From Bacteroidales bacterium (GTDB taxonomy: Bacteria > Bacteroidota > Bacteroidia > Bacteroidales > WCHB1-69), in the NCBI GenBank assembly GCA_017962845.1, contig JAGCUN010000004.1:1-58496 (forward strand): DNA of 58,496 nt, in the 5' to 3' direction. Positions 25,204 through 34,766 of this stretch are shown here, one piece after another. Within the stretch, counting starts at the first letter, position 1. Every line of letters begins with the position of its first letter. The notes under the pieces are model-generated. The model did no database searches. It was not told where the DNA came from and saw only the letters and a program-made list of their open reading frames with translations. The position numbers and the translations under genes are program-made.

Positions 25204-27072
25204 TTATTCGTTCATGTTGGACAAAAACTCCTCGTTGGTTTTGGTGAACTGCATCTTGTCTTTGACAAATTCCATGGCCTCCAGCGGGGTCATGTCGGCG
25301 AGGTGGCTGCGCAGCACCCATACGCGCTGTAGCGTGCCGGCGGCTTGTAGCAGGTCGTCGCGGCGGGTGCTCGACGACACGATATCCACAGCGGGATAGA
25401 TGCGCTTGTTCGACAAGCGGCGGTCGAGCTGGAGCTCCATGTTGCCCGTTCCCTTGAACTCCTCGAAGATGACCTCGTCCATGCGGGAGCCGGTGTCGAT
25501 GAGGGCGGTGGCGATGATGGTGAGCGAGCCGCCGTTCTCGATGTTACGGGCCGCGCCGAAGAAACGCTTGGGCTTCTGGAGGGCGTTGGCCTCCACACCG
25601 CCCGACAGCACCTTGCCGGATGCGGGCGAAACGGTGTTGTAGGCGCGTGCCAGTCGCGTGATGGAGTCGAGCAGGATGCAGACGTCGCGGTTGCATTCCA
25701 CCATTCGCTTGGCCTTCTCCAGCACGATGTTGGCGATCTTCACGTGACGGTCGGCGGGCTCGTCAAAGGTGGAGGAGATGACCTCCGCATTCACACTGCG
25801 CTGCATGTCGGTAACCTCCTCGGGACGCTCGTCGATGAGCAGGATGATGAGGTAGATTTCGGGATGGTTGTAGGCGATGGCGTTGGCCACCTCCTTCAGC
25901 AACACGGTCTTACCGGTTTTCGGCTGTGCCACAATCAGTCCGCGCTGGCCCTTGCCGATGGGGGCGAAGAGGTCGATGACACGGGTGGAGATGTTGTCGC
26001 CGGGGTGGCCGGTGAGCTTGATTTTCTCGTTCGGGAACATCGGCGTGAGGTAGTCGAACGGGATGCGGTCGCGGATGGCTTCCGGCGGCAGCCCGTTGAT
26101 GGTCTCCACCTTCACCATCGGGAAATATTTCTCTCCCTCTCTCGGCGGACGGATAAGTCCCTGAACGGTATCGCCGTTCTTGAGTCCGAACTGCTTGATC
26201 TGTGCAGCTGAAATGAAGATGTCGTCAGGTGAGTTCAGGTAGTTGTAGTCGGATGAGCGCAGGAAGCCGCACGTGTCGTTGACTACTTCAAGAACACCCT
26301 CGGCAGTGACGCAGCCCTCATATTGTGAGTGGGCCACCATCTCCCACTGGGCATGGGCGGCCTTCAACGAGAGGTCTTCGTTATGGTGGGGCTTGTTGGG
26401 GTTCTTCCCCTTCTTGGGATGGTTCTTCTGGGAGGGATTTCCTGTGCGATGGTTGTCATCACCCACCTCATTCTTAGCCTCTTGCTGGGCGGTGGGGGCA
26501 GCAGTTTCTGAATTTTCAGCTGGTACTTCCTCCACTTTGGCAGGCTTGCTGTCGCTGGGTGCGTCTGCATTAACCACGACAGACGGCTGTGTTTCCTCGC
26601 TTTTGGGCTTGCGGCCACGGCGGGGCTTTTTCACAGGCTCCTCTGCAGGCTTCTCCTCAGTTTCTGTGACAATAGCCTGTGGCGTATCCATCAGCTGCAT
26701 CTGGTCAATCTGTTCGGCCATCCGCTGGGGGGAATCCAATTGAATCTCCATCTGTTTGGGGGTGGTGTCGGCAGCTTTTCTCCTTCTTTTCGGAGCAGGA
26801 GCGGTGTCTGTGGGCGCGGACGGCATGGCAGGCGCAGACACTTTCGTGAACTGGAAGGTGTCGCCGACAGGAGCGGAGATGTAATCGTCTTCCGGGGTCG
26901 GTGCAACACTCATGGTGGGCATCGGCAGCTCTTCAGAAACCGTTTCTTTGCGGGTGTCCTCTTCTGAAATAGATGCTAAAGAGTTGACTTTCTTTTCATT
27001 GGATGTTGCAACAGGACTTTTGTCGGCAACAATGCGCCTTCTTTTAGGCTTTTTCTCTTCTGAGTTAATCAT
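25204..27072 (-). CDS. rho: Transcription termination factor Rho with long disordered N-terminus
   Basis: 622 residues, about 200 longer than E. coli Rho. Residues 1-250 are low complexity: Lys/Arg clusters ([32 protein letters not shown]) alternate with Pro/Glu/Ala stretches, and [22 protein letters not shown] precedes the core. The core has the RNA-binding OB fold ([31 protein letters not shown]), Walker [10 protein letters not shown], Walker [17 protein letters not shown], and the Q-loop and R-loop region. It is an RNA-dependent helicase ending transcription. In Bacteroides thetaiotaomicron a comparable Rho extension drives phase separation. It is the first gene of the rho-folE-obg-prfB run, with a -7 box at 27158-27165. 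Confidence 0.96.
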   Translation of the reverse strand: MINSEEKKPKRRRIVADKSPVATSNEKKVNSLASISEEDTRKETVSEELPMPTMSVAPTPEDDYISAPVGDTFQFTKVSAPAMPSAPTDTAPAPKRRRKAADTTPKQMEIQLDSPQRMAEQIDQMQLMDTPQAIVTETEEKPAEEPVKKPRRGRKPKSEETQPSVVVNADAPSDSKPAKVEEVPAENSETAAPTAQQEAKNEVGDDNHRTGNPSQKNHPKKGKNPNKPHHNEDLSLKAAHAQWEMVAHSQYEGCVTAEGVLEVVNDTCGFLRSSDYNYLNSPDDIFISAAQIKQFGLKNGDTVQGLIRPPREGEKYFPMVKVETINGLPPEAIRDRIPFDYLTPMFPNEKIKLTGHPGDNISTRVIDLFAPIGKGQRGLIVAQPKTGKTVLLKEVANAIAYNHPEIYLIILLIDERPEEVTDMQRSVNAEVISSTFDEPADRHVKIANIVLEKAKRMVECNRDVCILLDSITRLARAYNTVSPASGKVLSGGVEANALQKPKRFFGAARNIENGGSLTIIATALIDTGSRMDEVIFEEFKGTGNMELQLDRRLSNKRIYPAVDIVSSSTRRDDLLQAAGTLQRVWVLRSHLADMTPLEAMEFVKDKMQFTKTNEEFLSNMNE

Positions 27073-27157
27073 AAAAATAGTAATGGTGATTTGAGTACTT
27101 TTTTTAACGTAATGAAAGTCGTTGAAAAAGGATTTCTGTGTCGTTAGAAATCGGCGG

Positions 27158-27165
27158 CAAAAATA
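27158..27165 (-). promoter_or_regulatory. -7 promoter box TATTTTTG for rho-folE-obg-prfB
   Basis: Minus-strand TATTTTTG followed by C, 85 bases upstream of the rho ATG. The long 5' leader could allow Rho autoregulation, which is known in other bacteria; nothing in the leader proves it. Confidence 0.6.
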
Positions 27166-27217
27166 CGATTTTTTTCTGAAATACCAAGAAAATGTTGGAA
27201 TTTCTTAAAATTCTGAC

Positions 27218-28126
27218 TTAATGTTGGAAAAGGGCGTCGCTCATGACCAGCCGCACATAAGCGCCGTAGTTGAAATGGAAATCTTTGTAACCATTCAGCC
27301 CCACCTTTCCGAAAGACACATAGAAGCAGGGATCCACCGAAACGCCCTTGTTGAAGGCGAACTTGATGCCGGTAGCCCCCACAAAACCAAAGCCTGCCCC
27401 GCCATACCGGGTGTCCAACTCCTGCATCCCTGCCCCTGGCACGTATGTCTGCCCTCCATAAACATCTAACAGATTGTAAGTCTTGTTTTCGATAACAGCA
27501 TCGAAACTCTTCACTCTCACGAAGTTAAACTGCGCCCCTAACTCAATGAAGGGCTTCACAACCTTGTTGACGTGGAAGGTGTAAGAACCCGTAAGGTCGA
27601 AAAAAGAACGGTTTTCCTTGCCCACGAGGTTGTAGGTTAGGAATTCGGGACGTTCGTTGCCGGGCACATAGTTGGTGTATTGTACGTTGAAACCCCCAAC
27701 GGTAGTGAGCCGTGCAAAACTGTAGTAGAGCGTCAGGCGCCAGTGTTTGTCGAAGCGGTATGAAATTCCGAGTGTCACCGACATGGCCGGCTTGTAGCGC
27801 ATGTCTTCAGGGTAGTCGTCTTTGCCTATGACTAGTGTGTCGTTGGGAGAGATGAAGTTGTTGTTGTCAGCAATGAGTCGGGTGATCTGATCTCGCCATA
27901 TGTATTTGTTGCCATAGATGTAGTTGAGGTTGTTCTCATTTTCGGGTTTTCCGCTGTAATATCCAGCCGGTCCTTTCCCACCAAAATAGATGCCGCCTGC
28001 GATGATGAAGTCGGCTCCAGGACCGGCAATATTCATTTCATTATCATCCTCTTGGGCTTGCAACTGAGGGATAAAACCAGTTATCAATCCTATAAGTAAT
28101 ACTAGAATGAAGCTTTTTTTCAGCAT
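27218..28126 (-). CDS. Outer-membrane beta-barrel protein of unknown function
   Basis: 302 residues with a cleavable signal peptide (MLKKSFILVLLIGLITGFIPQLQAQ). The mature part is a series of amphipathic strands with alternating aromatic residues (SVTLGISYRFDKHWRLTLYYSFARL, RSFFDLTGSYTFHVNKVVKPFIELGAQFNFVRV) and ends ...YGAYVRLVMSDALFQH, typical of 8- to 10-strand outer-membrane barrels (OmpA/PorT-like superfamily). No specific function is recognisable. It begins 9 bp after the cstA stop, so it is probably co-transcribed with that peptide or pyruvate transporter. Confidence 0.8.
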   Translation of the reverse strand: MLKKSFILVLLIGLITGFIPQLQAQEDDNEMNIAGPGADFIIAGGIYFGGKGPAGYYSGKPENENNLNYIYGNKYIWRDQITRLIADNNNFISPNDTLVIGKDDYPEDMRYKPAMSVTLGISYRFDKHWRLTLYYSFARLTTVGGFNVQYTNYVPGNERPEFLTYNLVGKENRSFFDLTGSYTFHVNKVVKPFIELGAQFNFVRVKSFDAVIENKTYNLLDVYGGQTYVPGAGMQELDTRYGGAGFGFVGATGIKFAFNKGVSVDPCFYVSFGKVGLNGYKDFHFNYGAYVRLVMSDALFQH

Positions 28127-28135
28127 GAGGATAGC

Positions 28136-29659
28136 TTATTTGGAAAGGAGTTCGTTTTTGCGGGAATGCTTTCTTTCAATAATGATGAACAGCACCAATG
28201 CCGCCACCGTGATAAGTGCACCGATGCCGTAACTAACCACCTTAGCGATGGTGGGCGCGGCACACTCATTCCCTTTCAAGGCATGCTCGCAAACTTTCAG
28301 AATCACCGACCCGAATCCGCCGTCGGCGCCCTTGGCCACAAAGAGGAAACAGCCGGTCACCATGGTCATGAACAGGGCAGGGATAAGGGTGATGAGATAC
28401 CACAGTTTGCCTTTGTTACGAATCAGATAAACCGATATAGCCCATAAGGTTACAGTGGCTAACACCTGGTTGGCCCACGCGAAATAACGCCAGATCATCT
28501 GAAAGCCGGTGGCATCGGAAATGCTGTACACCAAGATGCCGGCGGTGACGGCAAACATCGGGATGGCCACCAACAAACGGTTCTTAATAGGCTTCTGGTC
28601 GTAGTGCAGGAAGTCGGCGATGATGAGGCGGGCGGACCGCAAGGCCGTGTCGCCCGAGGTCACCGCCGCGCTGATGACACCCAAGATGCAGATGGTAGCG
28701 ATGGCCGGCGCGAACCACGTGTTGGCAATCACCCCCACGATGGCGGCACCGCTCTTGCCCGCCACATTCACCACGCTGTCGGGACCGAAGAAGTAGGCCG
28801 CTGCCGCCGCCCATATCAGGGCGACAATGCCTTCAGTAATCATGGCGCCGTAGAAGATCGGCCGTCCCTGCTTCTCGTTCACCATGCAGCGCGCCATCAG
28901 CGGCGACTGCGTGGCGTGGAAGCCCGAAATAGCGCCGCATGCGATGCTGATGAACATCATCGGGAAGATGGGGTTGTTGGCCGCATCAGGATGACGGTTC
29001 TCCATGCCGCTCCAAATCTCAGGGATTTCAGGTTTGTACATAAAGAAGGCCACGAGGATGGCCACCGCCATGCCCAGCAGCAGGATGCCGAAAATCGGGT
29101 AGATCTTGCCGATTAACTTGTCGATGGGTAACAGTGTGGCAATCAGATAGTAAGCTAAAATAATGCCAATCCAAATATAAGGATTCCAGCCCTGTGTGAA
29201 GTGCGCGTTGATGAGGGTGGCGGGGGTGCTGACGAATACCACGCCGACCAGAATCATCAGGATGATGGTGAAGCCCCGCATCACCTGCTTCGCGCCGTTG
29301 CCGAGGTAGGTGCCGTGGATCTCGGGCAGGCTGCATCCCTTGTTGCGCAGCGAAATCATGCCCGCCAGGTAGTCGTGCACCGCACCGGCGAAGATGCTGC
29401 CGAGCACAATCCAAAGGAACGAGGCCGTGCCGAACTGCGCCCCCATGATGGCCCCGATGATCGGTCCCACGCCAGCGATGTTCAGGAACTGGATGAGGAA
29501 GATGCGCCACGGCTTCATCGGCACGTAGTCAACCCCGTCGGCCATGGTGGTGGCCGGCGTGGGACGGTTTTTGTCGATGCCGAAAACCTTCTCCACCAAT
29601 TTCCCATAAATGAAATATCCTGCAATTAGTAACGCTAAAGCTATGAAAAAAGTGATCAT
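28136..29659 (-). CDS. cstA: CstA family carbon starvation / pyruvate-peptide transporter
   Basis: 507 residues from the ATG at 29659 (MITFFIALALLIAGYFIYGKLVEKVFGID). Longer in-frame starts lie upstream of the promoter. The CstA block PTPATTMADGVDYVPMKPWRIFLIQFLNIAGVGPI and the repeated hydrophobic segments fit the shorter CstA subfamily (E. coli CstA is about 700 residues). Members carry pyruvate or peptides and are induced at carbon limitation. A -7 box lies at 29683-29690, and the outer-membrane barrel gene follows 9 bp downstream. Confidence 0.93.
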   Translation of the reverse strand: MITFFIALALLIAGYFIYGKLVEKVFGIDKNRPTPATTMADGVDYVPMKPWRIFLIQFLNIAGVGPIIGAIMGAQFGTASFLWIVLGSIFAGAVHDYLAGMISLRNKGCSLPEIHGTYLGNGAKQVMRGFTIILMILVGVVFVSTPATLINAHFTQGWNPYIWIGIILAYYLIATLLPIDKLIGKIYPIFGILLLGMAVAILVAFFMYKPEIPEIWSGMENRHPDAANNPIFPMMFISIACGAISGFHATQSPLMARCMVNEKQGRPIFYGAMITEGIVALIWAAAAAYFFGPDSVVNVAGKSGAAIVGVIANTWFAPAIATICILGVISAAVTSGDTALRSARLIIADFLHYDQKPIKNRLLVAIPMFAVTAGILVYSISDATGFQMIWRYFAWANQVLATVTLWAISVYLIRNKGKLWYLITLIPALFMTMVTGCFLFVAKGADGGFGSVILKVCEHALKGNECAAPTIAKVVSYGIGALITVAALVLFIIIERKHSRKNELLSK

Positions 29660-29682
29660 CGTCTTGCTTTTTTTTGAAAGTG

Positions 29683-29690
29683 CAAAAGTA
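29683..29690 (-). promoter_or_regulatory. -7 promoter box TACTTTTG for cstA
   Basis: Minus-strand TACTTTTG followed by C, 24 bases upstream of the chosen cstA ATG. It supports that start over the longer frame. Confidence 0.6.
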
Positions 29691-29780
29691 CAAAAATGTT
29701 GTAAAATCTTCGCATCCCTTATGAAATTTATAATGTTAGTAAAAATCAAGGTCTCCCATCTATTATTCAAGAAAAAATCG

Positions 29781-29788
29781 TATCTTTG
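29781..29788 (+). promoter_or_regulatory. -7 promoter box TATCTTTG for the MORN-MltD-lipoprotein operon
   Basis: TATCTTTG followed by C, 23 bases before the ATG at 29811. Confidence 0.65.
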
Positions 29789-29810
29789 CAACTTTGTAAG
29801 AAAAACTAAT

Positions 29811-31313
29811 ATGAAGTCTTGTCTCTGGTTCGGTTTGCTGATGTTGCTGTCGGTGGTGCTTTGCGCCCAGCCGACCGTGAATCCGAACGGCTACAACGTC
29901 TTCTATTACCCTAACGGCGTGAAATCTAGCGAGGGAACGATGGTCAACGGCCAGCCCGACGGCTGGTGGAAATCCTACAACGAGAAGGGTATCCTGGTGT
30001 CGGAAGGCAACCGGCACAACGGACTGCTCGACAGTGTGTGGACTTTTTACACCGAAAAAGGAAGTCCCGCCCTCCAGATCAGTTATCGTGACGGCGTGAA
30101 ACAGGGCCCCCGCATCCAGTATTCCACAGATGAATACGTGGTGGAGGATTGGGACGCCGACACGCTGCTGAGTCCGGTGCGCACCTACACCGCCGACCAT
30201 CACCTCAAAATCGAAACTCCCTACCTCGAAGGCAAGCCCCACGGCATGGCCATGGAATACGACACCGCCGGCAACATCATCAAGCTGATGTATTATCACC
30301 GCGGCATCCTCACCAAACGCGAGAGCGTGAACCGCACCGACAAGTTCGGCTTCAAACAGGGAAAGTGGAAGTACTTCTGGCCCAACGGCAACCTCCGGCT
30401 CGAAGGTGAGTATGTGAACGACAAACGGCACGGCTACTTCAAGGAGTACGACGAGGAGGGCAACTTCCTCACCGTGCAGAAATACGAGAACGACTACCTC
30501 GTGGCCGACGCACAGGAGACCAAGCAACTCGACCTGAAGGTGGCGTACCACTCCAACGGACAGCCTTCCATCATGGCCACTTACTACAATGGCAAGGCAG
30601 AGGGCCTGCGCCGCGAGTTCGACACCGAAGGCAATGTCATCAAAGGCTACGTTTTCTCCAACGGCCTGATGCTGGCCGAGGGCATCACCGACATGGAAGG
30701 ACGGCGGCAGGGCAAGTGGAAGGAGTTTTACCCGACCGGTGAATTGAAATCGGAGGGTACCTACAAGAACTCCAGCCGTACGGGCAAATGGAAGTTTTAT
30801 CTGCCCGACAAGACCGTGGAGGTGGAGGGTGCATACAACAACAAAGGCCAGCAGGACGGCGAATGGCGCTGGTATTATGCCAACGGTCAGTTGATGCGCG
30901 AGGCACAGTACGATGCGGGCACCCTCGACGGGGAGTTCGTGGAGTACGATGAGGAGGGGGCGGAAGTCACCAAGGGCAACTTCGTGGAAGGCAGCGAGGA
31001 AGGCCACTGGATGTATCGCCGCAACAAGGCCATTGAGGAGGGCGACTACTACGACGGGATGCGCACCGGCCTTTGGAAAAGTTGGTACGAGGAGGGTATT
31101 ATCTGTTCTGAAATTGAGTATGATCAGGATTTGATGAATGGGAAATATACTATTTATTATGAAAATCACGTTATAAAAAGAACGGGACACTGTGTGAACG
31201 GCGAACGTGATGGGATTTGGTACGAGTATGAGGACACTGGTGAACTGGTGCTCACCACCCAATATAAGGACGGGAAGGAGTTGAGGTGGAACAATTATAA
31301 AATTGAATACTGA
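29811..31313 (+). CDS. Secreted MORN-like (YwqK-type) repeat protein
   Basis: 500 residues from the ATG at 29811 (MKSCLWFGLLMLLSVVLCAQ), a clear signal peptide. The upstream frame is cstA promoter region. The mature protein is about 18 repeats of the ~23-residue pattern YxNGxxxxEGxYxNGxxxGxWKxY (for example YPNGVKSSEGTMVNGQPDGWWK). This is the MORN_2/YwqK repeat, a beta-hairpin solenoid often seen in exported Bacteroidota proteins and in toxin-immunity-like proteins; no enzyme motif is present. Its stop overlaps the next ATG (TGATG), so it is coupled to the MltD-like transglycosylase gene, suggesting a cell-envelope role. Confidence 0.88.
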   Translation: MKSCLWFGLLMLLSVVLCAQPTVNPNGYNVFYYPNGVKSSEGTMVNGQPDGWWKSYNEKGILVSEGNRHNGLLDSVWTFYTEKGSPALQISYRDGVKQGPRIQYSTDEYVVEDWDADTLLSPVRTYTADHHLKIETPYLEGKPHGMAMEYDTAGNIIKLMYYHRGILTKRESVNRTDKFGFKQGKWKYFWPNGNLRLEGEYVNDKRHGYFKEYDEEGNFLTVQKYENDYLVADAQETKQLDLKVAYHSNGQPSIMATYYNGKAEGLRREFDTEGNVIKGYVFSNGLMLAEGITDMEGRRQGKWKEFYPTGELKSEGTYKNSSRTGKWKFYLPDKTVEVEGAYNNKGQQDGEWRWYYANGQLMREAQYDAGTLDGEFVEYDEEGAEVTKGNFVEGSEEGHWMYRRNKAIEEGDYYDGMRTGLWKSWYEEGIICSEIEYDQDLMNGKYTIYYENHVIKRTGHCVNGERDGIWYEYEDTGELVLTTQYKDGKELRWNNYKIEY

Positions 31314-32893
31314 TGATGAAGAAAACGATATATACCTTTTTGATTTTGGTGCTGACCGCCTCGATGGGATGGGCGCAGAGTGACAGTGCGAAACTTGCAG
31401 CCCAGCGAGCTGAGGAGGCGGAGATTCAGCGTTCGCAAAGTCAGCTGAATGCGAAGATGGACAAGATGCTCGACACCTGGTATGTGGCCCACGCCAATGC
31501 CAACGCCCGCAGTGTCATCAACTCCTACAGCGACACCAACACGGTCTCCGACGCCAACTGCGACTCCATCTACCACCTGCGTCTCAACCGTCTCCACTCG
31601 GTGGTGCAACTGGGCTACAACTCCTCGGTGCGCAGTTATATCAACCTCTATGCCAACACCCGCAAGCGCTCTTCTTCCGTCATCCTCGGTCTCGCCCAGT
31701 ACTATTATCCCCGCATGGCGGCCATCTTCGACAAGTACGATGTGCCAGAGGAATTGATGTACCTCACCATCATCGAGTCCAGCCTTAACCCTACGGCCGT
31801 GTCGCCCGCCGGTGCTACCGGCATCTGGCAGTTTATGTACCAGACCGGCAAGATGTACGGACTGGAGGTCAACACCTTCATTGATGACCGCCGTGACCCG
31901 ATGAAGGCTACCGATGCTGCTGCTCGCCACCTGCGCGACCTTTACAACATCTTCAACGACTGGGGATTGGCCATCTCGGCATACAACTGCGGTGCCAACA
32001 ACGTTCGCAAGGCCATCACGCGCTCCGGCGGCAAGACCAACTTCTGGGAGGTGCGTGCCTATCTGCCCCGCGAAACCCAAAACTATTTCCCCGCCTACAT
32101 CGGCGCCTACTACATGATGAAGTATTACAAGATGCACGGCATTACTCCTGCCGACATCCGCATCCCCCTCGACGTGGATACGATTATGGTGAAAAAAGAG
32201 GTGCACTTTGAGCAGATTGCCCATGTGCTCAATATCGATGTTGAAGAAATCAAAACGCTGAACCCACAGTACAAACGCAATGTCATCCCGGCCTTCACCG
32301 AATCGTTCCCGTTGCGCCTCCGCCGTCGCGACCTCGAGCGATTTGAAGATCTGCAGGACTCTATCTACAAATACGAATACGACACCTATTTCGGTCCACT
32401 TCAAGTTTATGTGAACACCTATACGGGGAAACCCAACGACAATTCCACTACCAAAAAGAAATACCATACGGTGCGTAGCGGCGAGAGTCTTACGAAAATC
32501 GCTAACAAGTACGGGCTCTCGGTGGCCGAGTTGAAGAAGATGAACAAGCTGAGCAGCAATTATGTGAAGGTGGGACAGAAGTTGGTGGTGGGGTACACCT
32601 ACGTGGCACCGCCCAAGACCGACAATACGCAGGCCGCCTCCGACAGTACAGCCGTGAAGCCCTCCGGTGGCACCACCCCGTCAGGGTCGTCAGCCAGCAC
32701 ATCGTCATCATCTTCCGGTAACCCAAAGACATCCTCTTCTTCCACCATTATCTATACGGTCAAGGCTGGCGATACGCTCTACAAAATAGCCAGCCATTAT
32801 GGAGTTACGGTGAAACAGATCGCGGAGTGCAACAGTCTGACGAATGTCAATACCCTCCATGTCGGACAGAAACTGAAGATTCCTAAAAAGTAG
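31313..32893 (+). CDS. MltD-like lytic transglycosylase with two LysM domains
   Basis: 526 residues with a signal peptide (MMKKTIYTFLILVLTASMGWAQ). The lysozyme-like SLT domain spans about 130-290, with the catalytic Glu in TIIESSLNPTAVSPAGATGIWQFM and the AYNCGANNV block. Two LysM repeats, the first starting at KYHTVRSGESLTKIANKYG and the second at IIYTVKAGDTLYKIASHYG, are joined by a Ser/Thr-rich linker, and the protein ends LKIPKK. It cleaves peptidoglycan in the periplasm to form 1,6-anhydroMurNAc ends. It sits between the MORN protein and an Ig-like lipoprotein in a tight operon. ATG at 31316 is an equally possible start. Confidence 0.93.
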   Translation: MMKKTIYTFLILVLTASMGWAQSDSAKLAAQRAEEAEIQRSQSQLNAKMDKMLDTWYVAHANANARSVINSYSDTNTVSDANCDSIYHLRLNRLHSVVQLGYNSSVRSYINLYANTRKRSSSVILGLAQYYYPRMAAIFDKYDVPEELMYLTIIESSLNPTAVSPAGATGIWQFMYQTGKMYGLEVNTFIDDRRDPMKATDAAARHLRDLYNIFNDWGLAISAYNCGANNVRKAITRSGGKTNFWEVRAYLPRETQNYFPAYIGAYYMMKYYKMHGITPADIRIPLDVDTIMVKKEVHFEQIAHVLNIDVEEIKTLNPQYKRNVIPAFTESFPLRLRRRDLERFEDLQDSIYKYEYDTYFGPLQVYVNTYTGKPNDNSTTKKKYHTVRSGESLTKIANKYGLSVAELKKMNKLSSNYVKVGQKLVVGYTYVAPPKTDNTQAASDSTAVKPSGGTTPSGSSASTSSSSSGNPKTSSSSTIIYTVKAGDTLYKIASHYGVTVKQIAECNSLTNVNTLHVGQKLKIPKK

Positions 32894-32897
32894 CCCC

Positions 32898-34589
32898 GTG
32901 AACCGTTCTGCCCCGATTGTTTTGTTCGTGCTCCTTCTCTTGGCTGCCGGCTGCGCCAAGATTGTGACCCCTGTCGGCGGCCCCAAGGATGTCACACCGC
33001 CTTCGGTCACCAAGGAACACCCCGCCAACGGCACCACCAATTTCAAGGGAAATTCGTTCAAGGTCACTTTCAACGAGTATGTCACACTGAACAATACGGT
33101 TGAGAATGTGCTGATTTCGCCGCCCCCAGCTACGCCGCCCACCTATACCTTGTCGGGTAAGTCGCTGATAGTCAAGTTTCAGGATACGCTTCTCCCAGAT
33201 CAGACTTATAATGTGAGTTTCGCCAACTGCATCCAAGATTTCACCGAAGGGAATCCGCTGCCGCTATACAGCTACGCCTTCTCCACAGGCCCTGCGGTTG
33301 ATTCGATGATGGTGGAGGGTAAGGTCGTGGACGCCATCACCATGAAACCCGCCTCCAACTGCTTTGTGTTCGCCTACCTCGACGATGTGGACTCGCTGCC
33401 CCTGACCACCCGCCCGCAGTTCATCACCAAAACATTAGCCAACGGCACTTTCCAAATTAAAAATCTGAAAGCAGGTAGATATAAGATTTTTGTTTTGGAT
33501 GATGAGGATAATAACCTGATGTACAGCCAGCCCACGGAGTCAGTCGCCTTCTCGACAGAACTCTACGATGCGGTGCCGATACAGAAGGATACGGCCGCTG
33601 TCGCCGACTCGGTAGCCAGCGATTCGGTGCAGGTGGTGGCCGACACCGTCAAGCCCATGCCGCTGCTGCGTCTCTTCAAGGCCAAAGTGCCGCAGAAGCT
33701 GCAAAAGTCGCAAAATAAGGAGAAAGGAAAATATGAGTTCGTCTTCAGCGAAGAGGTCGCTGATGTCAAATTGCAGGGTATCGACACCACTGTCGATTTC
33801 TTTACCTATACGGGCCATGACAGCCTTATCCTTTACCTGAAGGCTGACCTGACCGACACGGTGCAGCTGGTTTGCATGATGGGAGATACATTGGTGGATA
33901 CGCTCGAACTCAAGCCTTTCAAGGAGAAAGATACCCGCGGGACACGACGTAACCGTGATGAGAAATCTGCAGCCCTCTCGGTTACAGCGTCTAACAAAGG
34001 CGAGCTATACAAGCCGCTTACGCTGAATTTCCCCTATCCGATTCATTCGTGCGACTCGGTGCGCGTGCGCCTTGTGGCCAAAAAGAAATATGCCGGCAAC
34101 GACACCAATTATCTGTGGATCACCATCCCCGACACCTTCGTCATGTCAGTCAGCATTCCCTTTAACTATGAGGAGAAAGTTCCTTACGAACTGATGATTC
34201 GCGACTCGGTATTTACCGGCTACAACGGATGTTGCAACGATACTGTGACAGCTACATTTACCGCCAAGACAGAGAAGGACTACGGCACTTTGAAAATGCA
34301 GTACAAGGTGCCGGCTAACGGTGTGAGTTATGTGGCCACGCTGCTTTCCGAAAAGGGTACAGAACTTCGAAGCGACAAAGTTGCACCCAACGAGGTGGTG
34401 GTATACGACCGCATGCCCGCCGGGAAATATAAAGTGCGGCTGCTGGAAGATAATAATGGTAACGGGGTCTGGGATACAGGCGATTACAAACAGAAACTGC
34501 TTCCAGAAAAGGTGGAGTTTTTCAGCCAAAGCCTTACGGTAAGAGGGTATTGGGAGTTGGAAGAGTGCTTCGAATGGGGCGATAAGTAA
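32898..34589 (+). CDS. Lipoprotein with Ig-like (Big_5) domain
   Basis: 563 residues from a GTG four bases after the MltD-like stop. The lipoprotein signal is MNRSAPIVLFVLLLLAAGCAK with lipobox AAGC. The block after it (VTPVGGPKDVTPPSVTKEHPANGTTNFKG) opens a Big_5 SbsA-like Ig domain that recurs in a Bacteroidota lipoprotein family. Central beta-sandwich regions and a C-terminal PAGKYKVRLLEDNNGNGVWDTGDY module follow. The function is unknown, probably periplasm-facing envelope maintenance, given the operon with MltD. The gene is the last in the operon. Confidence 0.85.
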   Translation: MNRSAPIVLFVLLLLAAGCAKIVTPVGGPKDVTPPSVTKEHPANGTTNFKGNSFKVTFNEYVTLNNTVENVLISPPPATPPTYTLSGKSLIVKFQDTLLPDQTYNVSFANCIQDFTEGNPLPLYSYAFSTGPAVDSMMVEGKVVDAITMKPASNCFVFAYLDDVDSLPLTTRPQFITKTLANGTFQIKNLKAGRYKIFVLDDEDNNLMYSQPTESVAFSTELYDAVPIQKDTAAVADSVASDSVQVVADTVKPMPLLRLFKAKVPQKLQKSQNKEKGKYEFVFSEEVADVKLQGIDTTVDFFTYTGHDSLILYLKADLTDTVQLVCMMGDTLVDTLELKPFKEKDTRGTRRNRDEKSAALSVTASNKGELYKPLTLNFPYPIHSCDSVRVRLVAKKKYAGNDTNYLWITIPDTFVMSVSIPFNYEEKVPYELMIRDSVFTGYNGCCNDTVTATFTAKTEKDYGTLKMQYKVPANGVSYVATLLSEKGTELRSDKVAPNEVVVYDRMPAGKYKVRLLEDNNGNGVWDTGDYKQKLLPEKVEFFSQSLTVRGYWELEECFEWGDK

Positions 34590-34599
34590 TGTTATTTTT

Positions 34600-34660
34600 A
34601 AATCCGATTCACTTGGATTGGGTTTTTCTGACGAATGTAATGAAGTCGGATTTGTTTTTC
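34600..34660 (+). terminator. Weak hairpin after the envelope operon
   Basis: AAATCCGA (34600s) can pair with TCGGATTT about 40 bases later, followed by a short T-rich stretch. The stem is AT-rich with a large loop, so a Rho-dependent end is also possible. Confidence 0.35.
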
Positions 34661-34729
34661 TGTTTTCATCCGAAATAAAATTTTATTCAAAAATTCTTAA
34701 AAAGAATGACAATGATACTATTTTTCATG

Positions 34730-34737
34730 TATTTTTG
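34730..34737 (+). promoter_or_regulatory. -7 promoter box TATTTTTG for arginine decarboxylase
   Basis: TATTTTTG followed by C, 30 bases upstream of the ATG at 34767. Confidence 0.65.
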
Positions 34738-34766
34738 CCGCTGAAAATTTTTAGAATCATTAGAAG

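Noticed and set aside
29763..31262. 499-residue open frame on the minus strand opposite the MORN-like gene
   Set aside because: It mirrors the codon pattern of the real gene, has no family features, and the plus strand has a signal peptide, repeats and a promoter.
31295..32467. 390-residue minus-strand frame opposite the MltD-like gene
   Set aside because: A shadow of the transglycosylase gene, which has complete SLT and LysM motifs on the plus strand.
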